Shown here in pieces: positions 9,354 through 20,708 of a stretch of 64,000 nt of DNA. Numbering within the stretch: the first letter of the stretch is position 1; every line of letters starts with the position of its first letter. Origin of the DNA: Sanghuangporus weigelae (Eukaryota; Basidiomycota; Agaricomycetes; Hymenochaetales; Hymenochaetaceae); assembly GCA_033182465.1 (NCBI GenBank), contig CP137326.1, positions 558,001 to 622,000 on the forward strand. The letters run 5' to 3'. A model generated the notes under the pieces. It saw only the letters and a list, made by a program, of their open reading frames with translations, was not told the origin of the DNA and ran no database searches. The position numbers and the translations under genes are program-made.

Positions 9354-12300
9354 TCATCGCCTCGATCCAAGAAGAGCCGTGATCGCTTCTGAAACTCTGT
9401 TTGCTAGTGAAGTCGAGCTTCCTACTTGACTCGAAGACTTGGTGGCGTTGGAGTTCTTTTGCCGGGCTTGAAGAAGCTGATCTACAATTTCTGTCTCGTC
9501 GTAAGCTTGTAAGACGTCGGGCATGACCTCGCGGAGATATCGGGCTATTTCATGATCTGCAATGAACAATGATAAAGGGAGGAATGGTTTGAAAGAACGA
9601 CGAGTGATGAGCGAACCAATGCTAGATCGAGTGAAAGTGCGTACCATCAGGTTCAAGGTCATTAATGTGCAAGTCCGTGCAGGTCTTGTCAGCGCATACT
9701 CCTCCACCTGGGACCTCAAATTGACAGATTCGTCGCCCTTCTCCATCTCCAACCTCGCGCGATGCAACTGCGACCCTCAAAGGTCGCAAGTCAGGAACCG
9801 TGACCTCCGGATCAACGACAGAAGAAATACAACAGGAAGATACAGAAGGTCTAGTAGAAGCAGTAGACGTATGAAGAGTATCTGAACCTAAATCTGAAAC
9901 TACTCGAGTACGAGAACGAAGTAGGGGATAATAAGAAAATGGAGAAATATATTGAGTAAATGATTGTGAGCTATCCTGTCCGAATTCAACCTAGAGAGGA
10001 ATGAGGTGAGAAAGTTATGCATGAACAAGAGCACGATCTCAGTCTTTAACTACGCACCTGAGCCGATGGCGTATCTTGATGGGTAACGTCCATCGGCTTG
10101 CCCAATTCGGCATCCGCCAAAGTTTCCGCATTTACCTGCAAGACCAGACGAAGACGTAAAAAAGGGAGCCCCAGTAATGATCAGATCCAGATCGAGCAGA
10201 AAACCAAAAGAAGTCTCAGTCAGGATTCATCCGTCACAACCAATATGGGTGAAATGGAACGACTATCTTGCCCCACGCTCTTCTTTGGCTTCAACTGTCA
10301 AAACTGTACATATATCATGTAAGAACTATTGCATCAGGTAAATAGGCAAAAACTTGCCAGATTCACCGGTTGTTGAGTGTTCCATCGCAATCATCTGGAT
10401 GTCTAGAAGGCAAATAAAAGATTTAATCAGACGGCCAGAGGGCTTCGCAACAACCGAGGGATTGAACCAGTAGGTGTTTGTAATGCCGATTCAGATGCTG
10501 ATGCTAAACCTCTCGAGCATGAGCTGATTTGTCACCCGTCGCAGGAAAAGGGACTGACGGACCGGGTGGCTCCAAAGTCTGCATGACAACGTCTTCATCC
10601 GCTTGATCGCTAGCTGACGATTCAGAGCGTGATGGCTGACACACGAGTTTAGAAGCGGAGGTATTGGGTAAGGAGCGATTGACGTCTTCTGCTTTCATAG
10701 AGATAGAAACTGAAGGCGGCGGCAGACGTTCCACTCCCACAGAACCCGCGGATGACGAGTAATGTGGTGGTGTTGCAGCTGGTGTCCGAGATTTCTAACG
10801 TTCACATACAAAGTCAATGCAAAAAAGACGTCCACCCAACCTCCGAGCACAAATAACAAAACGAAGTATTGACAAAGTGAACTCACCTCCGCAAACTTGC
10901 GCAATCGCTCTTGCTCTCTTCGAGCTATCATTTCCCTCATTTGCTTGATTTGTCTCTCCTTGTCCTCAAGCGCTTCTGGTGACAACGCTGGGGAAGCCGA
11001 CTGAGGTGGTCTCAATCCGGCAGTGCTGGCAGGACGGGTAGATGAGGGACGTGGAGCTGGTGTCGGCGTCACAGTAACACGGGAAGTGTTCAGTGTCGAA
11101 GAGGAGGCCTGTTGGAATTGCGAAACTTGCTTTTCGTTCACTGTCTCGTCATGTTCATCATCGCCCTCGCTGTCGCTCAGATCAATCACACATCTCCTAG
11201 ATGCATGTGATCCCAAACCGGCGAAGCTGCCCAGTTTTCGGCGCACAGAAGGTGGCTGAGCTGACATGGATGCACCGTGCTGGAAAGCCGAATCGTGCTC
11301 AACGTCGACGAAGTCCATCGCAACAGGACGTTTCGTTCCACGTCTACCGTTGGTGACTTGCACGTTTGACGGACTTGAAGTAAAGGAGTCTTTGGATCGC
11401 ATCTCTCGTGGGGCGGTCGGTGGTATAGCATTACGAGAAGGCCGACCAGAAACCTGGGGAGCAGCAAGTACTGGAGTGGATTCTCCTGAGGTTACCGTTG
11501 CCTTCGTAGCCGATGCAGGTGCCACTGATATCATACCGTCGATGAACGACCCAGGCCTTGATGGCACAGGACCGGCCTGCAACAAACCATCCATTGTATC
11601 TTGCTTTGTATCCATATCCATCGGGGTAGAAGCTGGGAATGTTGAGGTGACAGAACTCTCTGTAGGCACCGTAGAACTCGTAGAAGAAGAGACACCAAGA
11701 GGTACACCGCCGCTAAGAGTCCTCGCTTTGTGGGCAGAAACGGGAGTGGAGGATTGCGATGATGTCGAGGTAGTTTCTATCATGCTCTTCAAAAAATCAT
11801 CTATGGCGGTTGCTGGGACAATCGGCTCCGGCTCATCTACAATTGAACCATCTAGCACAGCAGGTGTTGCTGACGACGTTGCAGGAACCGAAGGTTCAGC
11901 AGAGCTTGGCATGGCTTTCTTCCGACGAGAAGCGAGAACAGCCTTTCGTGCTTGCAGTTCTAGTCTCCTCCGAGCTTCCATGTCACTCAAATCCTGTCCG
12001 TTCGGATGAGTAGGTTGGGGGATCGAAGCGGCCGTTGTTGGCGAAGTCATAGAAGGCGCTTGAGTCGGAGGCTTCGCTGGCAGTGGGTGACTCAATGAAG
12101 CCCGCTGCGCATCTATAGGCGATACTTGGCCATCATCCTTTGATGTAGGCACCGGAGGGGAAGGCGATGGCAGAAAACCGCTAACGTCAAGGTTCTGCGG
12201 CAGCTTCAAGTTGAGCTCCATGAATGTATAAAACACCGCTTCCCGAGTCAAACCGCAATCAACGAGGTACTCTGGAGATACACCCCAGCCCAGAAGATCG

Positions 12301-13048
12301 AGTATAAGCTCTTTGGCAAGATTAAATTGCTCCATGTTCACTGACAAGTAGACAAGTTCAATCACAGGAAAATAGCGGTTGAAAAAGACTTACTTTTGAG
12401 GCCCGGACGGACGTGATCTTCGGAAGGTACCCAGCTATTCCAAATACCACGATCTTGAGGAGCCATTGACGACTGTCTTAAATGTTGTTCGTTCGGTGAG
12501 GGTGGTGATTTCTGAGGTTCGATTTTGATAGGTGTCGTGACAAGATGTGCCGCTTTGGTCGATGGAAAACTTTTAAGTCCGTACTCGGCGTCTTTTGCGC
12601 TATGTTTAGGAGAGGTCGAGGAAGCAATCGATGAGGCACAGAATTCTTCATCACTGATCTCCCCTTCTTCTTTCATTTCTGCGTCGAATGCAGCTTGCGA
12701 TATTGAGCCGATGGCAGGTTTGCGATCTTCTGGTAAAGTCGACGGAATAAGCGAGTCTTGTTCTTCTTTGGTTTCTGTTCCATAATCGAGAAAAACGTTG
12801 CCGATATCGGGTGGGAGAGGGCGCGTAGGTAAAGGATGATTAGGAGCGGCAGCGGCGCCTGTGGTATCCTTACGGCGCTTCGATCGCAAGGTCGATAAGG
12901 CCAAAGCCCGAAGGGAAGAAACGCTGTCAGGCGGCGCCTCAGCAGAGATAGAAGACCGCGGCGTGGAAGCTGTTGCGGTCGTCCCGCTGTCGTTGACCAT
13001 CGATGTCACATTGTTTGAGTACTGCATTAGTCTAACGTCCTGTGCCAT
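9354..13048 (-). CDS. Red1/ZFC3H1-like zinc-finger protein (nuclear RNA surveillance)
   Basis: Long, mostly disordered nuclear protein. Exons read with confidence: 13048-12394, 12340-10887, 10794 to about 10536, 10135-10058, 9990-9645 and 9556-9354. Small exons between 10140 and 10540 are unresolved. The N-terminal part has the KEEGEISDEEF motif common in RNA-processing factors. A helical block (NMEQFNLAKELILDLLGWG) opens exon 2. After a Ser/Thr/Pro-rich stretch and a charged coiled coil (about 10980-10890), the C-terminal part has QYISPFSYYPLLRSR. It is followed by a CCCH finger: RICQFEVPGGGVC then ADKTCTDLH. These two elements mark the zf-C3H1 family, the scaffold of the MTREC/PAXT complexes that deliver RNA to the exosome. 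The family call rests on this C-terminal part. Two starts, at 13066 and 13048, are possible. Confidence 0.65.
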
Positions 13049-13402
13049 GGTCTGGCACACGAGCATGAGCAGATTCAGAAGTCAAGAAAGCTCGAGCTTA
13101 GAGACCAGCAGATCCAGTAGGTGGAAGTCAGGAGTAAGAGGCCTGAAAATCATGAACGTGTATGTACAGTAAAGACTTCGAGGCGTGAGACTCAGGTCGC
13201 TTACGTAGCGTAACAGTCACGACGTGACAAGACTGGCCTAAAGAAGAAAGTATATAAAATATATATTAATTAATGTGCATTATCACCGGACACTGATAGA
13301 CCCGAGTAGCCGGTAGAACCTGGATCTGCTGAAACTTGTAACCACTCCATCCCTTCCTTCCTCTCTCTCTCTCTCCTCCTAGCTCGCTCACCGTCGCACA
13401 TC
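13049..13402. promoter_or_regulatory. shared divergent promoter, Red1-like / bHLH
   Basis: The 354 bp between the two start codons must drive both genes. Visible elements are a 13-mer palindrome GTCACGACGTGAC (13216-13228), a TATA-like AT-rich core (13250-13275), and a CT-rich tract (about 13348-13380) just before the bHLH start. Such pyrimidine tracts are common near fungal transcription starts. Confidence 0.5.
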
Positions 13403-14137
13403 ATGACTGACTTCCAGTTTGCATATGATCCCACTTTGTTTCCGGATCCTCCAGCCGTTCCACCGTCTTCAGAGCTCTTCTCCGCCTCCGAGACGGATGG
13501 CCTGTTTGGCTTCCTCGATCACTTCAGCGACTGGGACTTCGACACTGACGTCCTTGGCAAGCTGGCCCAACAAAACATTATGCCGCCGCCGCTTCCTTCC
13601 AATGACACGTTCCTTACCGTGCTTCCTGAGCTCGCTGGGAACAACTTAAACCATCCTGACTCGGGCTCCCCTTCGTCGGTGACCACCGAGGTATCTGCGC
13701 TCCCAATCTCGCGACATTCGCCTGTAGAACGACGTAGATCTTTAAGCACGAAGAGTCCAGAATCTACCGCCTCGACTCGAAGAGCCTCGGTTTCTAGCTC
13801 AAATGGACCCGGCCGCTCTCGGGTTTTTCTAGATGAAAAGCAGAAGCGTATGAATCACATCATGTCCGAGCAAAAGCGACGCAATGCGATTCGAGACGGT
13901 TATGCCCAGCTTACTACTCTACTCGCGCCTGCTGGTGCACCTCCGGGTACCGGCATGCCGACACGAGGACGACCAAAAGGAAGTGGTGCCAAAGGAAAGG
14001 GGCGACCGACTGCGGGGAAAAGCGGGGTCCTATTGCGCGCAGTAGAGTACTGCAAATGGCTGGAAGAAGGTAGAGACGCGCTTTTGGAAGAAGTAAAACG
14101 CGTAGAAGCAGCCGCAGGTCTGCGAGTAGATTTCTGA
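13403..14137 (+). CDS. intronless bHLH transcription factor with AT-hook-like loop
   Basis: Single exon, 244 residues. The basic region RMNHIMSEQKRRNAIR (residues 149-164) carries His152, Glu156 and Arg160 in the H-E-R spacing that reads CACGTG/CANNTG E-boxes. Helix 1 is at about 162-174 and helix 2 at about 208-235 (GVLLRAVEYCKWLEEGRD). The loop between them is about 33 residues, much longer than the usual 5-12, and contains RGRPKG at 189-194, an AT-hook-like core, plus a second basic GKGRP. The N-terminal 140 residues are acidic/hydrophobic then Ser-rich, consistent with an activation domain. The clean start, the lack of introns in an intron-rich region and the complete domain make the gene call strong. 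The exact bHLH subfamily and targets are unknown. Confidence 0.9.
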   Translation: MTDFQFAYDPTLFPDPPAVPPSSELFSASETDGLFGFLDHFSDWDFDTDVLGKLAQQNIMPPPLPSNDTFLTVLPELAGNNLNHPDSGSPSSVTTEVSALPISRHSPVERRRSLSTKSPESTASTRRASVSSSNGPGRSRVFLDEKQKRMNHIMSEQKRRNAIRDGYAQLTTLLAPAGAPPGTGMPTRGRPKGSGAKGKGRPTAGKSGVLLRAVEYCKWLEEGRDALLEEVKRVEAAAGLRVDF

Positions 14138-15463
14138 TTATGTGTTTGACGGTAGGCGAATATTAATTGACCATTCGTTCAGTCATCGTACTGATACTCG
14201 TCTTGCATTCAGATCCAGAGTCTATTCTATATACCTTCTTCTGACAGTGCTTTGAAGCCCTCTTTCTTTTTATGCTTTATACCTGGAGGGTTCTATCAAA
14301 TTTCTATTATCTTATATTTTTTCCCTGCCGTGTATTATATTTACCCCGCATGGCTTGTACCGGCTTTAACCGACTCGGCGTTCCATGTTCCGTACCGTAA
14401 TGTCGTCCTTCTTGCACCTTGCTTTAGTTTCACCATGAAGATTGATACTTGTACTTTTCTTTTCTTTCCTCTTCGTTGCATTCCAATCGTTTAATCCGAT
14501 GTACTTTACTTTCCTTCCAAGAGCTTAAAATCACCTCGAATGCTCGGATTAGCGTGATGTTCCTCTGCCAGTTGTGTGCTGAATAAGTCTAAGTTTACGC
14601 ATTTACGTCGTCCAATATCCAATTGCATTGACTCGGAGCGGATGATTTTGACTGTACTGCTAGAAACGCTTTAGGACGTTCTTTCAGAGAGAACGATATT
14701 GGACATGAACCCCTTGGTTAGTTGGCACCCCATCCTGGGTGGGATTAGCTACTGGTCAATCCGGTGTGACATTAATAGTCGGATGCCTCTCTGATCAGTT
14801 AGCCAATACACGTTCAATGTGTATTCAAATATCTCGAGAAGAATGCACTTGGTCTTTCGTCACGAGCTTATTTGAACATCTCTGGATTGACTCACGGAGG
14901 AAAACTTGGTACTTGGTCATTATTTATATTGGAATGCAGTGTATTTGAGTGACTCGAATATCTGATGGATCGAATCTCAGTCTAATATTTGGCAAGCGTC
15001 GAAAAAGTAAGAAAAGAAAGTCGGATTGCGCGATTCAGTGCTCCTGCATACAGCCCAGACAAATAGATGTAAATTTGTAGGATACGTATGGTCAGTCCAT
15101 GTTCTTCCACTGAATTATCAAGGTCGTCCAAGTCGCAACTGTATGTAGGAAAGGGTGATCAAAGTAACTAGTTCTCGACGATCCTGAGTTTCGATCCTTA
15201 CTGACTGTGCGAATAAGCTGTACAACCGTTCACCTCTAAGACGCCAGGGAATGACACTCAAATTTTTCTCAATATGCTGATATCTAAGAGGAAGAGGACT
15301 GTATAATCCCCTTGAAATTACCACCAGTCAAATCCGCTTCTCTTTTGGTAACCCTACCCGATGACTCATCTTTGCTCAAAATTCGCACGCATGTCGATCT
15401 TCTACAACTCTCATCTCCTCGTCAATTTCAGTTCATAAGCTAGAATACTTGCAGTTTGCTTGA
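14138..15463. other. intergenic, nothing recognised
   Basis: About 1.3 kb between the bHLH factor and Sen15. Only short, frame-broken open stretches are present. It should contain the bHLH 3' UTR and the Sen15 promoter. Confidence 0.5.
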
Positions 15464-16079
15464 ATGGAGAGCCATGCATCTGTGGGTATTCAAAGCCTAG
15501 TATCTATCATACTTTAGCTCACGAACCAGAGGACTGAACTACCAGTTCGCCGCAATATCCACACTGGCTAGAAAATATCCGAAAATTGCTGGCAGTTTGT
15601 TCACAACATATAATGATTTGTCACTAGGTAAGAAAGGCGCTGTTCGTCTCGAATTCTACTGCGAAGAGAGATATACGGAATTATCATCTGTTTTCGCAGT
15701 TCAAACCTGGGCTGACTTGGACGTCATCGACATACCCAGTTGTTCTCGAGGCGCTCTCCGCGGACGCCGACCAAATGTTGTGAGGCTTTTTGCTAAAGCT
15801 AGAAGGTCGAATGACGAATGACGATATGTTCGTCATCCTAAGTCTCGGGACGCTGTTGATTATGCAGTACCTTGCTCCATGACAGAAACTTTATCTCTGG
15901 ACTGGTGCGTTTTCCGTCTTCACAGTAATGTTTCTCTGATAAATGAGTTGGGACATAGGGTGAGAGGTGCTTTCAAGGACCTGAACGATCCTCCTGCGAT
16001 CTATCTCGCCGTTTGCACTGAAGATTCATCTCTTGTATACTACAAAATAAGTCACGGGTTTGTGAAACCTCCTCTGTGA
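15464..16079 (+). CDS. SEN15: tRNA-splicing endonuclease subunit Sen15
   Basis: Structural subunit of the heterotetrameric tRNA-splicing endonuclease. Five small exons: 15464-15485, 15532-15627, 15700-15779, 15843-15904, 15959-16079. They give 126 residues in frame. Recognised from the Sen15 fold motifs: LARKYPKIAGSLFTTYNDL at the N-terminus, then TWADLDVIDIPSC, RGALRGRRP, PCSMTETLSL, and the closing strand block IYLAVCTEDSSLVYYKISHG ending VKPPL. Exon 1 is only 22 nt and the introns are 46-72 nt. Two splice sites are not the first candidates: the acceptor AG at 15530-15531, used instead of the AG at 15514-15515, and the one at 15842. These choices restore the frame and the conserved motifs. 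Confidence 0.88.
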
Positions 16080-16764
16080 CGGGTTCAACGAATCATATAC
16101 GACGAAGACGTCCGGACACCGAACGCGAATCTTGTATACGCAGATCTGTAGGTTATTTCCAGACTCGGAACCATAGTTAAAGTACTCAGAAAGATCCTGC
16201 TTACTCTTCAATCAATCAGGTTCGAAGGCGCCATAAAGCAAGCCCGAGACTTTTCTCCGGACAACACGACAGTCTATTCTCAGCTTCTTTGCATCCGAGA
16301 TCGTACCGTCGAATCGCATGCGTTCTCTGTATGTAAGCGGGCAATGTAGAAGTTCCGCAAAAAGTTTCTTTGGCTATCTTAAAGCGGGTGGCTCGTGAAC
16401 AAAGAAATATTAATCACCGTTTCCGTATTGCTTGCGACCGCTTTTCAACAGCGCCAAAATGAGATCCCATGTCCCTCCAGGCCATAGTATCTCGCATAAA
16501 CTTCGGGATCAGCAGTCATATTGGCTGCTGTTTTCGGACAATATTTCCGCCAGAATATAACAGCATCCACGACCTAGATGGCGACTATAGGCTAGATTGT
16601 GTTCGAAGGCCAAGTTATGATTCCTATAGAATCTGACTCTCCTTGCCACTTGGCGCCTCGCTGGCACCGGCAAATTTTATTAGTCAAACCGTCAAGAAAC
16701 AGTTTTAAAAGGCGTCTACTTCCAGTGAGCGTAGGCCAAAGGCACGATTTGCCTTCCCTTCTTC
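16080..16764. other. intergenic, promoter of the GH74 gene
   Basis: No coding signal. A weak TATA-like TTTTAAAAG at about 16703-16711 lies 55 bp before the GH74 start codon. Confidence 0.4.
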
Positions 16765-19393
16765 ATGTCTGTGCAACTCAAACTTGCAAGTGCTATCGCG
16801 CTTGCGCTCATTGCGCGTGCCGCTGTAACACAAGAGCCCTACATATGGGAGAATGTCAAGATTGGTGGGGGTGGTGGCTTCGTTCCCAACATCATATTCA
16901 ATCCTAGTGCAAAGGGTCTTGCATTTGCTAGGTGATTATCCAATCGTATATCTCCTATTTCTCTTCAAGTTTATAAGACCCGTGATTCCAGGACAGATAT
17001 TGGTGGCGTGTATCGTCTGAATACCGATGATTCCTGGACACCTCTGCTTGACTTTGCAGACGATGCTCACTGGAGCTACTGGGGAGCGGGTAATTAACTT
17101 TATTTGTTCCGTATGAAGTGTAGCTCTCACGGGACTTGTCTGGATAGATGCTCTAGCTACTGACCCCGTTGATCCTGACAATCTCTACATTGCTGCTGGC
17201 TTATATACGAATTTCTGGGATCCTAACAATGGAACTATTTTGATTTCTCGTGACCGCGGTGATTCGTTCAATGCCGTTCAATTCCCGTTCAAATTTGGTG
17301 GAAACATGCCTGGACGTGGGCTTGGCGAACGCCTCGTTGTAGATCCGAACAATGTGAGCTGTAGAATTGTCCACATCAAGTACAAGCTGACATTCAAATC
17401 AAATGGACTTCAGAATAACATACTCTACTTTGGCACGCGCTCAGGACATGGATTATGGAAATCCACAGATTCTGGTGAGACCTGGTCGCAGGTGACCGAC
17501 TTCCCCTCTGTCGGAACCTACGCACAAGATCCGTCTGACACGTCCGGAATTGGGGACGATCTCATGGGAATTGCGTGGATCACTTTTGACAAGAATTCTG
17601 TGGGCTCGAACGGATCCAACAGAATCTTTGTGGGTGTTGCAAATATGGGTTCGGATAACGTCTTCGTGTCCGAGGATGCCGGCGCGACTTGGGCCGTTGT
17701 AGAGGGCCAAAGGAATGACTTCATTCCTCATCACGGTTCGTTTCTCATGTGGAGTGTGCGAAGGCCTCAACTGACATCTGTTTCGTTTCAATCAGGCGTC
17801 TTATCACCTGCCGAAGGCGCTCTTTACCTCCCATATGCAAATGGAATCGGTCCATGGGATGGAACTGCAGGATACGTCATGAAATATTTCATTTCCAATA
17901 AGACTTGGGTGGACGTCACGCCTGCGCAAGGAATCACCGACAATAGCTACGGCTACAGTGGCTTGGCCGTTGATCTGCAGAATCCCGGAACATTATTGCT
18001 CGCGCCATTCAATGAATGGTATCCTGACGCGAAGTATGCTTGATTCTTGAATTCAGCGTTTGTTTCACTGCATGCTGACTGGTAGTTTTGTACCCTAGCA
18101 TCATGCGTTCGACTGATGGTGGTGCCTCATGGACTCAGATATTCAGCTTCGGCTATCCACCGCCAGATTACCAGCTAGCCATCTACCCGAACTACAACTA
18201 CGATGTTTCAAAGGCACCTTGGATCACGACCTTCAAAACCGGAGATACGAAGACTGTCGGTTGGGGCATCCAAGGACTTGCCATTGACCCATTTGACTCA
18301 GACCACTGGCTATACGGGACAGGTCTCACCATTTATGGAGGGCACGACCTGACGAATTGGGACGCCAATCCTCGGAAGAACGTTACTCTTGCCAGTCTAG
18401 CTGACGGCCTCGAAGAAACGGCCGTCCAAGGGTTGACTGCTCCTCTTTCAGGAACCAAGCTTATATCAGTCGTCGGGGATGTTGGCGGTTTTGTGCATAT
18501 TGACTTGACCAGACCACCGATCACATTCACTAACCCAATTTGGGCCGGAGTAAGTTGGGAATAGTTATTTGACTCGTTCTCGCGCTTACTGTGTTTCGTT
18601 TCCTTAGACTGTAAGTGCAGTCGACCATGCCGGAGCAAATGTCTCGAACATCGTTCGTGTCAGCGGGATGTCTGGCTCTACCTCTGTATCCATAGCTACA
18701 TCTACGGATGGCGGAGAAACCTGGTCACCATATGCTGGAGCACCGTCTCCTTCCGAGAACATATATGGAGGGAAAATCGCCTTGTCGGCAAATGGTGATA
18801 CACTTCTTTGGACCCAAGCCAATGGCTTTTCAGGCGTCAGGGTCTCGAAGAACGGTGCTGCATTCACGACATCGACAGGCCTTCCGAGCGGGTCCACCAT
18901 CACTATCGCCTCCGATAAACTGAACAACACTGTTTTCTACGTAGCCGCTGGACCGAACTTCTTTTTTTCCGACAATGGTGGTGTAAGCTTCAGGCGCGTC
19001 AATGTGCTCGGCAGTGCGACGAGTACATCGCAAATAGCCGCAAGTCCGTTCACAGCGGGCGAGATTTTCGTGGCAACAGATCACGGCGTTTGGCACTCGA
19101 CCGATTTTGGCACGACTTTCCGGGGACTCAATGGGCCAACCACTGCATGGAGTGTCGCAGTAGGGAAGCCAAAGACAAGCGGTGGATCAGTAGCGCTGTA
19201 CACTGCAGCAACTGTTGGCGGCATCAATTCACTGTTTAGGACAGACGACCTTGGCGCAAACTGGGCCAAACTACCGACAGCAGAAAAGGCATTGTCGTCT
19301 GCATCCAACATGGTTCTTGCCGCGGATCCGAATGTGTATTCGCAGATTTTCGTGGGCACGAATGGAAGGGGAATTTTTGTCGGACATGCATGA
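16765..19393 (+). CDS. GH74 xyloglucanase, secreted
   Basis: Endo- or chain-end-acting beta-1,4-glucanase on xyloglucan, exported to the plant cell wall. Seven exons: 16765-16931, 16992-17089, 17148-17353, 17414-17735, 17796-18033, 18099-18549, 18608-19393. They give 755 residues. A signal peptide of about 20 residues (KLASAIALALIARAAVTQ) is followed by the first propeller repeat and TDIGGVYR, whose Asp is the presumed general acid. DALATDPVDPDNLYIAAG and GNMPGRGLGERL are typical GH74 blocks. GLAIDPFDSDHWLYGTG supplies the second catalytic Asp, followed by GHDLTNWD. BNR-type repeats (STDGGETWS, STDFGTTFRG) recur. The protein ends with the C-terminal propeller blade, so there is no cellulose-binding CBM1. 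The length fits catalytic-domain-only family members. Confidence 0.95.
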
Positions 19394-20708
19394 GAGATCG
19401 TCGAGATACCGAACAATGTCCTTCGAGCTAGCTGTCTGAGAGCAACCGTTCTTCAACTTGAAAATATTCTCTTTCCAAGAGAGGGCCACTGGCCGAGAGG
19501 ATTGACCTAGTCATGGATGCCTCGCAACTTTGAGACTCTTTAAGTTCTTTCCATCCATCCCGCTCTCTTTACCAGTTCGCATGCCTCCACCCATTTCACT
19601 GTTAGCAACGCTTCTATCTGATACCTTTCTCTAACTCCGTTGACTTCGGGAGTAGAACCCAGCAAGGGTTATGAACCCTCAGCAGAGGAGGCAGATCCAT
19701 GGAGGACATCCACAATAGCCAAGTACCTTCGTCATAATTCCATAAAGTGGCCATACCTATCCTCAAGAAAATCACTCGGGTATCGGTCCTCCCTGCTCCC
19801 GCGATACTCTTCGATCATCTAGGGTGCGAATAAATGTGGCTGAGGATCGTCTTTGAGCAGGATTAGGACAGATCTTTCTGGCGCCGGGATCTTTCTTGTT
19901 TATACCCTATCGATATTGAGCACGTATTTGACATGCAGCGGTTACATGAGACGTTCAGAAGCCACGCACAGTGAGAAAAGATCGCATGTCAAATTACGCG
20001 TTCCAGAACTCATGTTCTGGTCAGGCAGTCTCGGACCTTCAAGGGTAACTACCAGCTAGTTTTGTATTCCCCCCTAACCTTCACTTATGTGCATTTTCCT
20101 CAGATTCTACTTGCTGCGTGGCTACGACCTGACCATCAGATCCGAATCTATTACTGCTATTTTCTACATTGTTTTGAACTTCTTGGAGCATGCAGAGAAA
20201 TCTTCCACGATGCCCGAATCTGTTCTGATTCGTGCCTGATAATTTCGTTTTCCAGCAATTTATGTAGGGATACACTTCGAACGCCCGCGGAATCGTCGAA
20301 TTTTTTTTGCTCCACCTTGTCAAACCACAATATTGTTTGGTGCCTTACCATACGCCTCGCTTGTTGATGGCAAACAGGCGCTGGAGCTTTTGGCTTATTT
20401 CTGAACCAAGAAGGCCTCTTCCTTGTTTTCATTGGTGAGTTTTCCGAACGAACCGGGTCAGATGGCCTGACGTCTACATTTGACTACAAGGAGCTCGCTT
20501 TGAATGACGCAGGACTTTTCGTGTATGCTGAGATGCACAAATGTCTCATTGCATGACGAAAATAATTCGACGACAGTATAAAAGCCTATGCCATGGACCA
20601 TGAAAACCAACAGTCAGAAGGTCCTGAACTGTGTCTCGTCAATATCCGCCGACCGCGAGCCATATTACAATACCTCTTCTTTCCTTGTTGACGGACTCAA
20701 GACCCGCG
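19394..20708. other. intergenic, nothing recognised beyond a TATA box
   Basis: Between GH74 and the small secreted protein. No convincing exons. A TATA box sits at 20577-20584. Confidence 0.5.
20577..20584 (+). promoter_or_regulatory. TATA box of the small secreted protein gene
   Basis: TATAAAAG, 125 bp upstream of the start codon at 20709, matching the consensus and a plausible 5' UTR length. Confidence 0.5.

Noticed and set aside
11266-12009. 247-codon open stretch on the plus strand
   Set aside because: It lies antisense to the main exon of the Red1-like gene. The sense strand has the recognisable modules and correct splice sites; the antisense frame has no family features.
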